A stretch of DNA of 64,000 bases from CAYMZZ01 sp044463125 (GTDB lineage Bacteria > Bacteroidota > Bacteroidia > Chitinophagales > Chitinophagaceae). The notes below the pieces were generated by a model that was not told the DNA's origin, searched no databases, and saw only the letters and a list, made by a program, of their open reading frames with translations. How positions within the stretch are numbered: the first letter of the stretch is position 1; each line of letters starts with the position of its first letter. The stretch is from the NCBI GenBank assembly GCA_044463125.1, contig JBIQMS010000004.1:1-64000 (forward strand). Reading direction: 5' to 3'. The position numbers were made by a program, and so were the translations under genes. Of the stretch, positions 35,148-44,250 are shown in pieces.

Positions 35148-38100
35148 ATGATGAACATAATGCGCATTTTATTTTTTCTCATTTGCCTTTCATTAATTTT
35201 TACCAGCATCGTTTCCGGTCAAAGGCAGCGATTGTTGCTCGACCGCGACTGGCGCTTTTCGTTTGGTCATGCTGCCAATCCGGAGAAGGATTTTAATTAT
35301 GGCATCCGCACCGTTTTTAGCAAATCAGGCGGCGTGGCTGGCACAGCCATGGATGCACGCTTTAACGATAGCAGTTGGCGAAAACTGGACCTGCCACACG
35401 ACTGGGCGGTGGAATTGCCTTTTGCAAATGTTGACAATCATGACCTCACGAGTCATGGTTACAAACCGGTGGGTGGCCTTTTTCCGGAATCCAGTATCGG
35501 CTGGTACCGCAAGCGATTTTCAGTAAACCGTGCCGATTCCGGCAATCGATTTCAATTGCAATTTGACGGCGTTTTCCGCGATGCAGAATTCTGGGTCAAT
35601 GGATTTTACCTGGGGAACAATAAGAGCGGTTATATAGGTGTTGAATACGACATTACGGATTTTTTGCACTTCGATCGGGAAAACCTGTTGGTGGTGCGGG
35701 TAAATGCCACTCAGTATGAAGGTTGGTTTTATGAAGGCGCGGGAATTTACCGGCATGTATGGCTAAACATTTTCCCCAACACACATATCGCTACAAACGG
35801 CGTATTTGCCCATTCCCAATTCAATGGTAATAAAGCCACGCTGTCTGTGGAGACGGAACTAATGAATGAGGATTCGGAATTTTCAGAAATCACCGTCAAC
35901 AGCTATATAACAGACCGGAATGGCAGGAAACTGGCAAGCGCAAAGCCTATTAGCTTCCGCCTGGCTTCTGGTGAGAATAAAAAAGCTGTTCAACAAATCA
36001 GTTTGGATAATCCGCGGCGATGGTCGCTGGAAGATCCTTACTTGCACCGCGTGGTGGTGGAACTCCGAAAGGACGGGCGGCTGATTGACCGGCAGGTTCT
36101 GCGCTTTGGATTCCGAACAATCGAAATTAAGACCAATGGTGTTTTTCTGAACGGGAAACACATCAAAATAAAAGGTACCAACAATCACCAGGACCATGCC
36201 GGCGTAGGTTCGGCGCTACCCGACTACCTGCAGTATTACCGCATCAGTCTGTTGAAAAATATGGGCAGCAATGCCTATCGGGCCAGTCACAACGCACCCA
36301 CACCGGAGTTATTGGATGCCTGCGACAGCCTGGGAATGCTGGTGCTCAGCGAGCAGCGGTTGCTCAACAGCGGCGCGGAATACCTGGATCAGTTTGAAAG
36401 ACTGGTGCGACGCGACCGAAGCCGCACCTCAGTATTTATGTGGGTTATTGGCAATGAAGAAGGATGGATCCATACCAATACACAGGGCAAACGTATAACC
36501 GAAACCTATTTGCGTAAGTTGAAACAATGGGATCCCAGCCGTACGGCAACTTATGCGGCTGATTTGCCTAATGTTTTTCACGGCATCAATGAGGTGATAC
36601 CGGTTCGAAGTTTCAATTACCGCCAGTTTGCGGTAGCCGATTATCATCGCGATCATCCCAATCAACCCATCCTGGGTACGGAGATGGGAAGTACCGTTAC
36701 CACAAGAGGTATACTGGAAGTGGATTCTGTTAGGGCATATCTTCCCGACCAGGACATTACTGCTCCCTGGTGGGCCAGCACGGCCGAAGCCTGGTGGTCG
36801 CTTGCCGCGCCTAACGATTACTGGCTTGGTGGCTTTGTATGGACCGGCTTCGATTACCGGGGTGAGCCCACCCCATTCCGTTGGCCCAATATCAATTCGC
36901 ATTTCGGCATCATGGACATGTGCGGCTTCACCAAGAATATCTATTACTATTATCAAAGTTGGTGGACTGATAAGGATGTGCTGCATATATCGCCACATTG
37001 GAACTGGCCCGACAAAAGAGGGCAACCCATCAAAGTGTGGGTAAACAGCAATGCCGACAGTGTGGAACTTATTTTGAACGGAAAGAGCCAGGGTATGAAA
37101 ACCATGCCACGCAACAGCCATCTCGAATGGTTGGTAAAATACGAGCCAGGCAAACTGGAAGCGATAGGCTGGAAAAAGGGAAAACGGTTACACAGCATGG
37201 TACAGACTACCGGTCGACCGGTGGAACTGGTAATGACTCCTTACAAGACGACTGTACTCGCCGACGGCCGCGATGTATCAGTAGTCAACATTAGTGTGGT
37301 GGATGAAAACGGAAATGAAGTTCCCGATGCCGACAATCGTATTCGTTTTTATCTGGAAGGCGACGCTAAAATAATTGGAGTGGGGAATGGAGATCCCTCC
37401 AGCCATGAGCCCGACAAATGTGTGGAAGGCGCCTGGCAACGCAGCCTGTTTAATGGCAAATGTCAATTGATTGTACAGGCTGGTGATAATCCCGGCATCA
37501 TAAAACTGGAAGCCAGGGCGGCCGGATTGCGAACTGCGGGAACCGATATCGTTGCGGTTAGCAGCCAATCTGCAGCTACAATTACCATCGATCCTAAGTA
37601 TGAATTGAAGGGCGAAGCGGCAAAACCAAGGCCTGTGGACAAGATGCTCGGCGCCGATATTTCCTTTCTGCCGCAACTGGAAGCGCGTGGTATCCGCTTT
37701 TCCGACAAGGGCATAGAGAAAGACGCTATTGAAATCCTGAAAGACCATGGATTCAACTATATACGCTTGCGAATCTTTCATAGTCCTGGGAGAGAAGGCG
37801 GCTACTCACCTGGCAGGGGGTTCTGTGATCTGGATAATACCCTTCGGATGGCCAAAAGGGTAAAGGAGGCGGGATTGAAGTTGCTCCTCGACTTTCATTA
37901 CAGCGATTATTGGGCCGATCCCGGAAAGCAATACAAACCCAAAGCCTGGGAGGGATTGTCGTTCGAAACATTAAAGGATTCACTCTTTCAATATACCCGG
38001 ATGGTGATGCAGGCCCTGAAGGCGCAGGGCACTTCGCCTGATATGGTGCAGGTGGGAAACGAAATCAATCATGGACTGGTATGGCCGGAGGGCAACGTAA

Positions 38101-38543
38101 TGTATGTGGATCAGACCGCTCAACTGATTGCCGCCGGTACGGCCGCTGTGAAGTCGGTTGACCCTCTGGTACAAATGATGTTGCATGTGGCTTTGGGTGG
38201 TCAGCACCACGAGTCTGTTTTCTTTATTGACCAGATGCTGGAGCGTGGCGTCCACTTCGATGTGATCGGACAATCTTACTACCCCAAATGGCATGGAACC
38301 CTGGCCGACCTGGAGAATAATCTTACCGATCTTGTCAATCGTTACAATAAAGATCTGATCCTGGTAGAATATTCGGCCCTGAAACGGGAAGTGAACGAGA
38401 TCAGCTTCAACCTGCCGGGTGGTCGCGGAAAAGGGACCTGCATTTGGGAGCCATTGAATACCTGGGAGAAAATATTCGACGAAAAAGGCAAGAGCAACGA
38501 TCGAATACTTATTTATGACGAGTTAGCTAAGAAATTTTTATAA
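35148..38543 (+). CDS. GH2 beta-galactosidase fused to a C-terminal GH53 galactanase
   Basis: 1131 residues. After a signal peptide come the GH2 jelly roll (SSWRKLDLPHDWAVE), the Ig-like domain and the GH2 catalytic barrel with acid/base Glu in MWVIGNEEGW (near 436) and nucleophile in ILGTEMGS (near 510). Ig-like domains follow to about 800. From about 830 to the end a full GH53 domain appears: GADISFLPQLEARG, FHYSDYWADPGKQ, acid/base in VQVGNEINHG (near 970) and nucleophile in LVEYSA (near 1072). One protein would thus combine endo-galactanase and exo-beta-galactosidase activities, probably in the periplasm since no lipobox is visible. It closes the locus. Confidence 0.93.
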   Translation: MMNIMRILFFLICLSLIFTSIVSGQRQRLLLDRDWRFSFGHAANPEKDFNYGIRTVFSKSGGVAGTAMDARFNDSSWRKLDLPHDWAVELPFANVDNHDLTSHGYKPVGGLFPESSIGWYRKRFSVNRADSGNRFQLQFDGVFRDAEFWVNGFYLGNNKSGYIGVEYDITDFLHFDRENLLVVRVNATQYEGWFYEGAGIYRHVWLNIFPNTHIATNGVFAHSQFNGNKATLSVETELMNEDSEFSEITVNSYITDRNGRKLASAKPISFRLASGENKKAVQQISLDNPRRWSLEDPYLHRVVVELRKDGRLIDRQVLRFGFRTIEIKTNGVFLNGKHIKIKGTNNHQDHAGVGSALPDYLQYYRISLLKNMGSNAYRASHNAPTPELLDACDSLGMLVLSEQRLLNSGAEYLDQFERLVRRDRSRTSVFMWVIGNEEGWIHTNTQGKRITETYLRKLKQWDPSRTATYAADLPNVFHGINEVIPVRSFNYRQFAVADYHRDHPNQPILGTEMGSTVTTRGILEVDSVRAYLPDQDITAPWWASTAEAWWSLAAPNDYWLGGFVWTGFDYRGEPTPFRWPNINSHFGIMDMCGFTKNIYYYYQSWWTDKDVLHISPHWNWPDKRGQPIKVWVNSNADSVELILNGKSQGMKTMPRNSHLEWLVKYEPGKLEAIGWKKGKRLHSMVQTTGRPVELVMTPYKTTVLADGRDVSVVNISVVDENGNEVPDADNRIRFYLEGDAKIIGVGNGDPSSHEPDKCVEGAWQRSLFNGKCQLIVQAGDNPGIIKLEARAAGLRTAGTDIVAVSSQSAATITIDPKYELKGEAAKPRPVDKMLGADISFLPQLEARGIRFSDKGIEKDAIEILKDHGFNYIRLRIFHSPGREGGYSPGRGFCDLDNTLRMAKRVKEAGLKLLLDFHYSDYWADPGKQYKPKAWEGLSFETLKDSLFQYTRMVMQALKAQGTSPDMVQVGNEINHGLVWPEGNVMYVDQTAQLIAAGTAAVKSVDPLVQMMLHVALGGQHHESVFFIDQMLERGVHFDVIGQSYYPKWHGTLADLENNLTDLVNRYNKDLILVEYSALKREVNEISFNLPGGRGKGTCIWEPLNTWEKIFDEKGKSNDRILIYDELAKKFL

Positions 38544-38635
38544 TGTGTAGGACTTTTCACTTAAGATATCGGCAAGATTTTATTTGATTCATTGAATCGC
38601 TTCCATTTTTGCCAAATCGTTTTTATTTTGGCGGC

Positions 38636-40186
38636 ATGAAATTTATAGCTCTGATTGCAACTGCGTTTGCCGTGCTTTCCGTATCCGCGCAAACCAGCGA
38701 TAGCCCATATGACAAAGAATACGGATACGAAGAAGGACTTTGCCGCGTAGAATACAAGGGCAAGTTTGGATATATTGATGAAAAGAAACGCGAAGTAATT
38801 GATCTGGTTTATTCCAGTGCCAGTGACTTTCATGAAGGCCTGGCAAAAGTTTCGCTTGATTCTAAAAAGTTTGGCTACATCAATAAGCAGGGAAAAGTGG
38901 TGGTACCGCTGGAATATGAGGAATTGATGTATGGCTTCAACGACGGCCTTTCGCCTGCCAAAAAAAATGGCAAGTGGGGAATGATTACCGATAAAGGGAA
39001 GACGGTTATTCCACATGAGTTTGACAATCTCTATTACCCGTTTGAAGGGCTGGCACTGGCAGCAAAAAAGTCCACCAATAATCAAACACTTTATGGCTTT
39101 ATTGACGAGAGGGGCCGTACAAAAATCCCCTTTGAATATGCGGATGCAGCCAGCTTTGTGGATGGCGTTGCCAGGGTGAAGAAAGACAATCGCTTTGGCT
39201 TTGTGAATGCCCGTGGCGATGTGGTAATCCCTATTCAATACGAAGCTGCAGAATATTTCAAAGAAGACCTCGCGGCAGTGAAAATCGGTGGACGATGGGG
39301 ATTTATCAATCGGGAAAATAAATTGGTGATTCCTGCCATTTATAATAAAGTAACTGCTTTCAAGTCTGGTGAAGCCGAAGTATTGCTGGGAGAAAAGGCA
39401 TTCTTTATCGACAAAACGGCAAAGAAACTTCCCAATGGCCGCTGGTTACTCTTGTTTACCAAAGGCCTCAAAACCGGCGAACAGTTTTGGTACCGAGGCG
39501 ATGATTTAAATGATACTGCATTAAAGGAGAAATTTTCGCAAGGTTTTCGCTATTATGATATTGCACAGAACACCGATAAACTGGAGTACTTCATTATCAT
39601 GTCGAAGTTCTATACGCCCTGGCAATCTGGGGTGCACCACAAGTATAATAATGACCAGATGTGGGACAAGGTAAAAGAGTTTTATAAAGAAGGACGCAAT
39701 ATTACCACAGCCTCATATGGGCAGGGCAAATGGTCTTTTATTGCAACGGATATGGGAAGAAATGCCCAGGGTGTTGCCGTTACGAATTCCAGTTTCCCCT
39801 ATACGTCCATTGAAAAATACTGGAAGGAAAAAAAATATATCACCAATACTACCTATGGTGATGACAAATGGTTGGTATCGGTACGTCGAATGGATTACGA
39901 TGACCAGATAGTGGAGGAGTTTGACTACAACATTTGGGATCAGGAAATGGTGGATGGTTATGCCAAAAAAGGATATTATATCACGAGTCTCGCAAAAGAG
40001 AAAGCAACCACCTATGTGGTTTTTACCAAAGGATCGGGAATTAAGGACCAGCTACTGCTTTGGAGCGATGATATTCCCATCCGGGAGATAAAGCAGTATT
40101 GGGACAAAGGATATCAATCCTACCGCACTTATTATATGCCTCGTAATACAACCCTCGACAAATCCGATTTCGACTTTTGGTTTTAA
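38636..40186 (+). CDS. Secreted WG-repeat protein with C-terminal DUF7477-like repeats
   Basis: 516 residues from ATG 38636, which gives a signal peptide (FIALIATAFAVLSVSAQ). About eight WG repeats follow (GKFGYIDEKKREVIDLVY, NGKWGMITDKGKTVIPHE, GGRWGFINRENKLVIP), a beta fold of unclear ligand. The C-terminal 200 residues have spaced Trp/Tyr units (YDIAQNTDKLEYFIIMSK, KWLVSVRRMDYDDQ, GYYITSLAKEKATTYVVF) like DUF7477. Its stop codon overlaps that of the convergent hemH by bases 40183-40186. Function unknown; a surface or periplasmic binding role is plausible. Confidence 0.85.
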   Translation: MKFIALIATAFAVLSVSAQTSDSPYDKEYGYEEGLCRVEYKGKFGYIDEKKREVIDLVYSSASDFHEGLAKVSLDSKKFGYINKQGKVVVPLEYEELMYGFNDGLSPAKKNGKWGMITDKGKTVIPHEFDNLYYPFEGLALAAKKSTNNQTLYGFIDERGRTKIPFEYADAASFVDGVARVKKDNRFGFVNARGDVVIPIQYEAAEYFKEDLAAVKIGGRWGFINRENKLVIPAIYNKVTAFKSGEAEVLLGEKAFFIDKTAKKLPNGRWLLLFTKGLKTGEQFWYRGDDLNDTALKEKFSQGFRYYDIAQNTDKLEYFIIMSKFYTPWQSGVHHKYNNDQMWDKVKEFYKEGRNITTASYGQGKWSFIATDMGRNAQGVAVTNSSFPYTSIEKYWKEKKYITNTTYGDDKWLVSVRRMDYDDQIVEEFDYNIWDQEMVDGYAKKGYYITSLAKEKATTYVVFTKGSGIKDQLLLWSDDIPIREIKQYWDKGYQSYRTYYMPRNTTLDKSDFDFWF

Positions 40187-41208
40187 GCAATGGCTAACTG
40201 CCGGTCAATTAATTCCATCAGGCAGTCGATCCATAAGGGCTCTTCATTAAGCGCCGGTATCATGTGAAAATCCTGGCCACCGGCCTTCATGAAGTCTTCC
40301 CTGCCTTCTTCGGCAATTTCCTCCAGGGTTTCGAGGCAATCGCTCACAAAAGCCGGACAAAGCACCAGGAGGTTCTTGATTCCCTGGTTGGGGAATGCCT
40401 TTAATTGGGCAGCCGTGTAGGGCTTTAACCAGGCATCGCTGCCCAGGCGGCTTTGGAATGAATAGCTGTATTTTGATGGCTCTAATCCCAATTCTTTTGC
40501 CACCAGTTCGGTGGTTCGGATCACCTGGTGACGGTAACATTTTGTATGTGCTTCCGATGCCATCTGGCAACAATCAGGTGATTTCAGACAATGCGAACCG
40601 GTGCAATCCGATTTGCGGATATGCCGTTCCGGCACACCATGGTAACTGAAAAGAATATGATCGAAGGGACGGTTGAGGTAGGGTTGTACTGTCGCCACCA
40701 ATGCCCGGATATAAGCAGGGTAGTCGTAATAAGGTGGAATTGTATGGAGGCGGCTGCTATATTTCCCCGCTTTGTGAAGTTCTTCCACCTGAATCACCGC
40801 AGTTTCATAACTACTCATCGCATAATGCGGATAAAGTGGTACCAGGATGATTTCTTCCAGATCAGGATAATCCTTATGCATTTGCTTCAACACTTCCGCG
40901 GTGGATGGATTACCGTAACGCATGCAGATATAAATGGGTTCTTTCCTTTTCTTCTCCAGTTCCTGTTGAAGAGCGCGTGTATGCAAAATCAAAGGCGAAC
41001 CTTCGTTAGTCCAGATGCTTTGGTATTTTTTGGCGCTTTTGCCCGAACGAAAGGGGACGATGATGCCTTTCACCAATAAGCTGCGCGGAATTTTGGGAAT
41101 ATCGATAACCCGCTCATCCATCAGGAATTCAGTTAAATAAGGCTTCAGGTCCCTGGCCGTTGGGCTGTCTGGCGAGCCCAGGTTCATCAGCAATATGGCG
41201 GTTTGCAT
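40183..41208 (-). CDS. hemH: Ferrochelatase (last step of haem synthesis)
   Basis: 341 residues from ATG 41208; the frame is open further up without meaning. Ferrochelatase motifs: LLMNLGSPDSPTARDLKPYL at the start, ILFSYHGVPERHIRK with the catalytic His, SYSFQSRLGSDAWLKPY, and VLCPAFVSDCLETLEEIAEE with the conserved Glu residues. It inserts Fe(II) into protoporphyrin IX. It is divergent from hemA, the head of the other haem genes, across 128 bases. A TAGTTTTG on the minus strand (41230-41237), inside a CCGG hairpin, could be the -7 element of its promoter. Several Cys lie in KSDCTGSHCLKSPDCC; whether they bind a cluster is open. Confidence 0.95.
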   Translation of the reverse strand: MQTAILLMNLGSPDSPTARDLKPYLTEFLMDERVIDIPKIPRSLLVKGIIVPFRSGKSAKKYQSIWTNEGSPLILHTRALQQELEKKRKEPIYICMRYGNPSTAEVLKQMHKDYPDLEEIILVPLYPHYAMSSYETAVIQVEELHKAGKYSSRLHTIPPYYDYPAYIRALVATVQPYLNRPFDHILFSYHGVPERHIRKSDCTGSHCLKSPDCCQMASEAHTKCYRHQVIRTTELVAKELGLEPSKYSYSFQSRLGSDAWLKPYTAAQLKAFPNQGIKNLLVLCPAFVSDCLETLEEIAEEGREDFMKAGGQDFHMIPALNEEPLWIDCLMELIDRQLAIA

Positions 41209-41336
41209 GAATGTTTGTATTAGTTCCGGCAAAACTACCGGCAGAAATGTAAAAGGTTTGTCAGGATACCATCCTTTTACGCAGGAATGACAATTTATGC
41301 TCGAAACCAACGAATTTTGCACTGGTTTTAGAAATT

Positions 41337-42578
41337 ATGATCTGCCAGATGTCGCATCATCCTGAATATATGCTGTCACGGTTCTGTGTGGTAGGCGTAA
41401 GCCATAAAGAGGCTCCCGAATCTATCCGCAGTCTTTTCAGCCTCAGCGAGGAGCAACAGAAATTGTTGTTGTCTGAAGCATCGGATGCGGATATTCGAAG
41501 CCTGATGATTCTTTGCACCTGCAACCGGTCAGAAATTTATGGGTATGCGGGCGATGAAAGGGAGATTACAGCGCTTTACCTGCGGCATATCAAAGCAGAT
41601 TCCGCAATTTTTCAACAATACGGCTTTGTGAAACGGGGGGAGGAAGCCCTTCAATACCTTTTTGAAGTTTCTACAGGATTGCAATCACAGATCACCGGCG
41701 ACTATGAAATAGCCGGCCAGATACGGGTGGCCATGGCCCGTTCACGCAAATACGATTTACTGGGCCCCATCATGCACCGTACGCTCAACACCGCCCTGCA
41801 GGCTTCAAAAGCTGTGCGTACGCAAACCCGTATCAGCACCGGCACCGTTTCGGTTTCTTATGCGGTTATTGAATGGTTGCGTGGCGTAGCCCTTCCTGCT
41901 CAGGCTTCCATCCTGGTAGTAGGTGCGGGTTCCATGGGGCGCAGCGTGGCCCGCAACATTGTGGAATATATGCCGGATTCCCCCCTCACGCTGGTAAACA
42001 GAACTATTGAAAAGGCGATGGAACTGGCTGGTGAACTGGGAGTTGATTTCATGCCCATGGAGCAATTGCCTGATGCAATAAAAAAAGCATCGGTGCTGGT
42101 GATGTGCACGCAATCGGATCAATTTCTGCTGACAGCGGAAGATTTGAAGACGGATGATAAAAAAATTATTATAGATCTCTCCGTGCCGAGCAATGTGCAC
42201 CCGGAAATAAGAGAGCGTGAATCTGTGCGCTATGTGGGGGTAGATGAAGTTTCTCAATCATTGCAACATACTTTGCGTCAGCGGCAAGATCAGATAGAAG
42301 AAGCCCGCCACATACTGGGTGGTTTTGTTCGCGAATTCCGCGAGTGGCTTTCTCATTACCGCCATTCCCTGCTGATACAGGATGTGCGCAAAAAATTATA
42401 CCACCTGATCGATAATAATCCGGTACTTTCGGATGTGCAGGCTGCAAAGCAACGAGATCAATACGTAAACAAAACTATTGGCGACCTGGCCATGAGTTTG
42501 CGTTATGAAAAGGAGAAAGGATGTGCATTTATTAGTGCCATCAATTCTTTCCTGGGCGTGGAAACCAGCAACAGATAA
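41337..42578 (+). CDS. hemA: Glutamyl-tRNA reductase
   Basis: 413 residues. The catalytic Cys is in MILCTCNRSEIYGY, the tRNA/NADPH parts are marked by FEVSTGLQSQITGDYEIAGQ and ILVVGAGSMGRSVARNI, and a C-terminal dimerisation helix follows. It reduces glutamyl-tRNA to glutamate-1-semialdehyde, the first committed step of the C5 route. Starts at 41349 or 41370 are possible; the latter (MLSRFCVVGVSHKEAP) begins where most family members do. hemC follows four bases after the stop. Confidence 0.95.
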   Translation: MICQMSHHPEYMLSRFCVVGVSHKEAPESIRSLFSLSEEQQKLLLSEASDADIRSLMILCTCNRSEIYGYAGDEREITALYLRHIKADSAIFQQYGFVKRGEEALQYLFEVSTGLQSQITGDYEIAGQIRVAMARSRKYDLLGPIMHRTLNTALQASKAVRTQTRISTGTVSVSYAVIEWLRGVALPAQASILVVGAGSMGRSVARNIVEYMPDSPLTLVNRTIEKAMELAGELGVDFMPMEQLPDAIKKASVLVMCTQSDQFLLTAEDLKTDDKKIIIDLSVPSNVHPEIRERESVRYVGVDEVSQSLQHTLRQRQDQIEEARHILGGFVREFREWLSHYRHSLLIQDVRKKLYHLIDNNPVLSDVQAAKQRDQYVNKTIGDLAMSLRYEKEKGCAFISAINSFLGVETSNR

Positions 42579-42582
42579 GATT

Positions 42583-43491
42583 ATGATCCGAATAGGCACC
42601 CGCGATAGTCGGCTGGCCATGGCCCAGGCGACCATGGTAGAAAAGATTTTGTCGGAACACCAGGTCCCCACTGAAATTCATTCCTGCAAGAGCGAAGGTG
42701 ATAAGGTATTAAATGTTCCCCTTTACGAGATGGGCATACAGGGCATTTTTACCCGCGAACTGGATACCGCCCTGCTCCGTGATGAAATAGATATTGCCGT
42801 TCATTCCCTCAAGGATGTACCCACGCGCCTGGCGCAAGGCCTGGTACTCGCTGCCGTGCTACCCCGGGCTTCGCATTTCGATATGCTGATTTGCCGTGAC
42901 GAAGAATCCCGTAATAAAATAATTTCTGGCCATGCACATTTGCTGGGTACCAGCAGTATCCGCCGTCGGGCGCAATGGGCTTACCGGTATCCACAGGCTG
43001 AATTTGAAGTGCTTCGTGGCAATGTGCCCACAAGGATTCGCAAAATGAGCGAACAGGGCATGGATGCCATCATTCTGGCCGAAGCGGGTTTGCAGCGATT
43101 AGGCTTAACGGAATCGGAAACCGGGCCCTGGCTCCGGCTCGACTGGATGGTGCCCGCGCCTTCGCAAGGAATTATTGGTATTGTTTGCCGCGACAACGAT
43201 AAACAGACCTTGGAGAAAGCGGCGCTTTTGCATGATGAAGCCAGCTTTCGGGCGGCACTGGTGGAGCGGGAATTTCTCCGGCTGATGCAGGGCGGCTGTT
43301 CCTTGCCCATTTCCGCTATTGCTGTTGTTGACAACCATATGGCAACATTGCGGGCTAATGTTACGGCTCCCAATGGCACAGCCGCCCTGGAAAATAGCTG
43401 GACATTGCCCCTGGCCGAATTTGATAAGCTGGCCGCTATGGCTTCGAACTGGATGCAAAAGGAAGGAGCGGCACGACTTTTAACCACATGA
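42583..43491 (+). CDS. hemC: Porphobilinogen deaminase (hydroxymethylbilane synthase)
   Basis: 302 residues from ATG 42583, which gives the normal start MIRIGTRDSRLAMAQA. Other motifs: DIAVHSLKDVPT with the catalytic Asp region, LGTSSIRRRAQWA, LRGNVPTRIRKM, and the dipyrromethane cofactor Cys in LMQGGCSLPISAIA. It joins four porphobilinogens into hydroxymethylbilane. Its TGA overlaps the hemD ATG (ATGA at 43488), so the two are coupled. Confidence 0.96.
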   Translation: MIRIGTRDSRLAMAQATMVEKILSEHQVPTEIHSCKSEGDKVLNVPLYEMGIQGIFTRELDTALLRDEIDIAVHSLKDVPTRLAQGLVLAAVLPRASHFDMLICRDEESRNKIISGHAHLLGTSSIRRRAQWAYRYPQAEFEVLRGNVPTRIRKMSEQGMDAIILAEAGLQRLGLTESETGPWLRLDWMVPAPSQGIIGIVCRDNDKQTLEKAALLHDEASFRAALVEREFLRLMQGGCSLPISAIAVVDNHMATLRANVTAPNGTAALENSWTLPLAEFDKLAAMASNWMQKEGAARLLTT

Positions 43492-44240
43492 GCGAAAAGG
43501 CCACCATATTATCTACCCGCAGCCTTTCACCCGATTGGCTGGAGGAAGCGGAAAGGCAGGGTTTCCTTTTGAAAGCTATTCCTTTCATTCAAATAAAGCC
43601 CATCCTCTCCAACGAAATTGATGCACAGATTGCAGAAGCGCTGCCCTCCATCGCATTTACCAGCGCCAATGCCGTTCGTTTTTTTGGCAATCGCCTGGCG
43701 GAGATTTCTCATAAACCGGAGATAAAGCAAATATTTTGTCTGCAGGGTGAAACCATGCGGGAAGTAATGCGTTTAAACCTTGATGTGGCATTGCTGGCGG
43801 CGCGCAATGCAGGCGAGCTGGCGGAGTTGATCATTTCCCAAAGGAATTTGCAGGGGGTTAGCTTCTTTTGTGGCAACCGCCGCCGGAATGATTTACCGGA
43901 AATATTAACGCGGCATAACCTGCAGTTGCACGAAGTGCAACTTTATCAAACGCAGATATATCTCCGGCCGGTGGATTTTGTGTATGATGCCGTCCTGTTT
44001 TTCAGCCCGAGTGCAGCGGAAGCTTTTTTTCAAACCAATATCCTCCGAACAGGCGTGCCCTGCATTTGTATTGGCGAAACAACCGCTACGGCGGTCCGCG
44101 GGTTTACGGCCAACCCGGTTCTGGTAGCTGAAAAGCATGAAACCCGCGCGGTGCTGAATAAAGCCATTGAATATTTATATGAATCTGGAAAGATCAATAA
44201 TGGAGCGAATAAACTGAATCAGAAATCTAAGAATAAATAA
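43488..44240 (+). CDS. hemD: Uroporphyrinogen-III synthase
   Basis: 250 residues of the HemD fold, poorly conserved as usual: LSTRSLSPDWLEEAERQGF at the start, SIAFTSANAVRFF in the first domain, VSFFCGNRRRNDLPEIL and VQLYQTQIYLRPV in the second, and DAVLFFSPSAAEAFFQ near the end. It closes hydroxymethylbilane with inversion of ring D. The place between hemC and hemE supports the call. A short Lys/Asn-rich tail (KINNGANKLNQKSKNK) is unusual but harmless. Confidence 0.92.
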   Translation: MSEKATILSTRSLSPDWLEEAERQGFLLKAIPFIQIKPILSNEIDAQIAEALPSIAFTSANAVRFFGNRLAEISHKPEIKQIFCLQGETMREVMRLNLDVALLAARNAGELAELIISQRNLQGVSFFCGNRRRNDLPEILTRHNLQLHEVQLYQTQIYLRPVDFVYDAVLFFSPSAAEAFFQTNILRTGVPCICIGETTATAVRGFTANPVLVAEKHETRAVLNKAIEYLYESGKINNGANKLNQKSKNK

Positions 44241-44250
44241 GGAACAGAAT

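Noticed and set aside
36429..37121. 230-codon minus-strand frame opposite the GH2-GH53 gene
   Set aside because: Overlaps the GH2 catalytic part with both catalytic Glu motifs on the other strand; no motif of its own.
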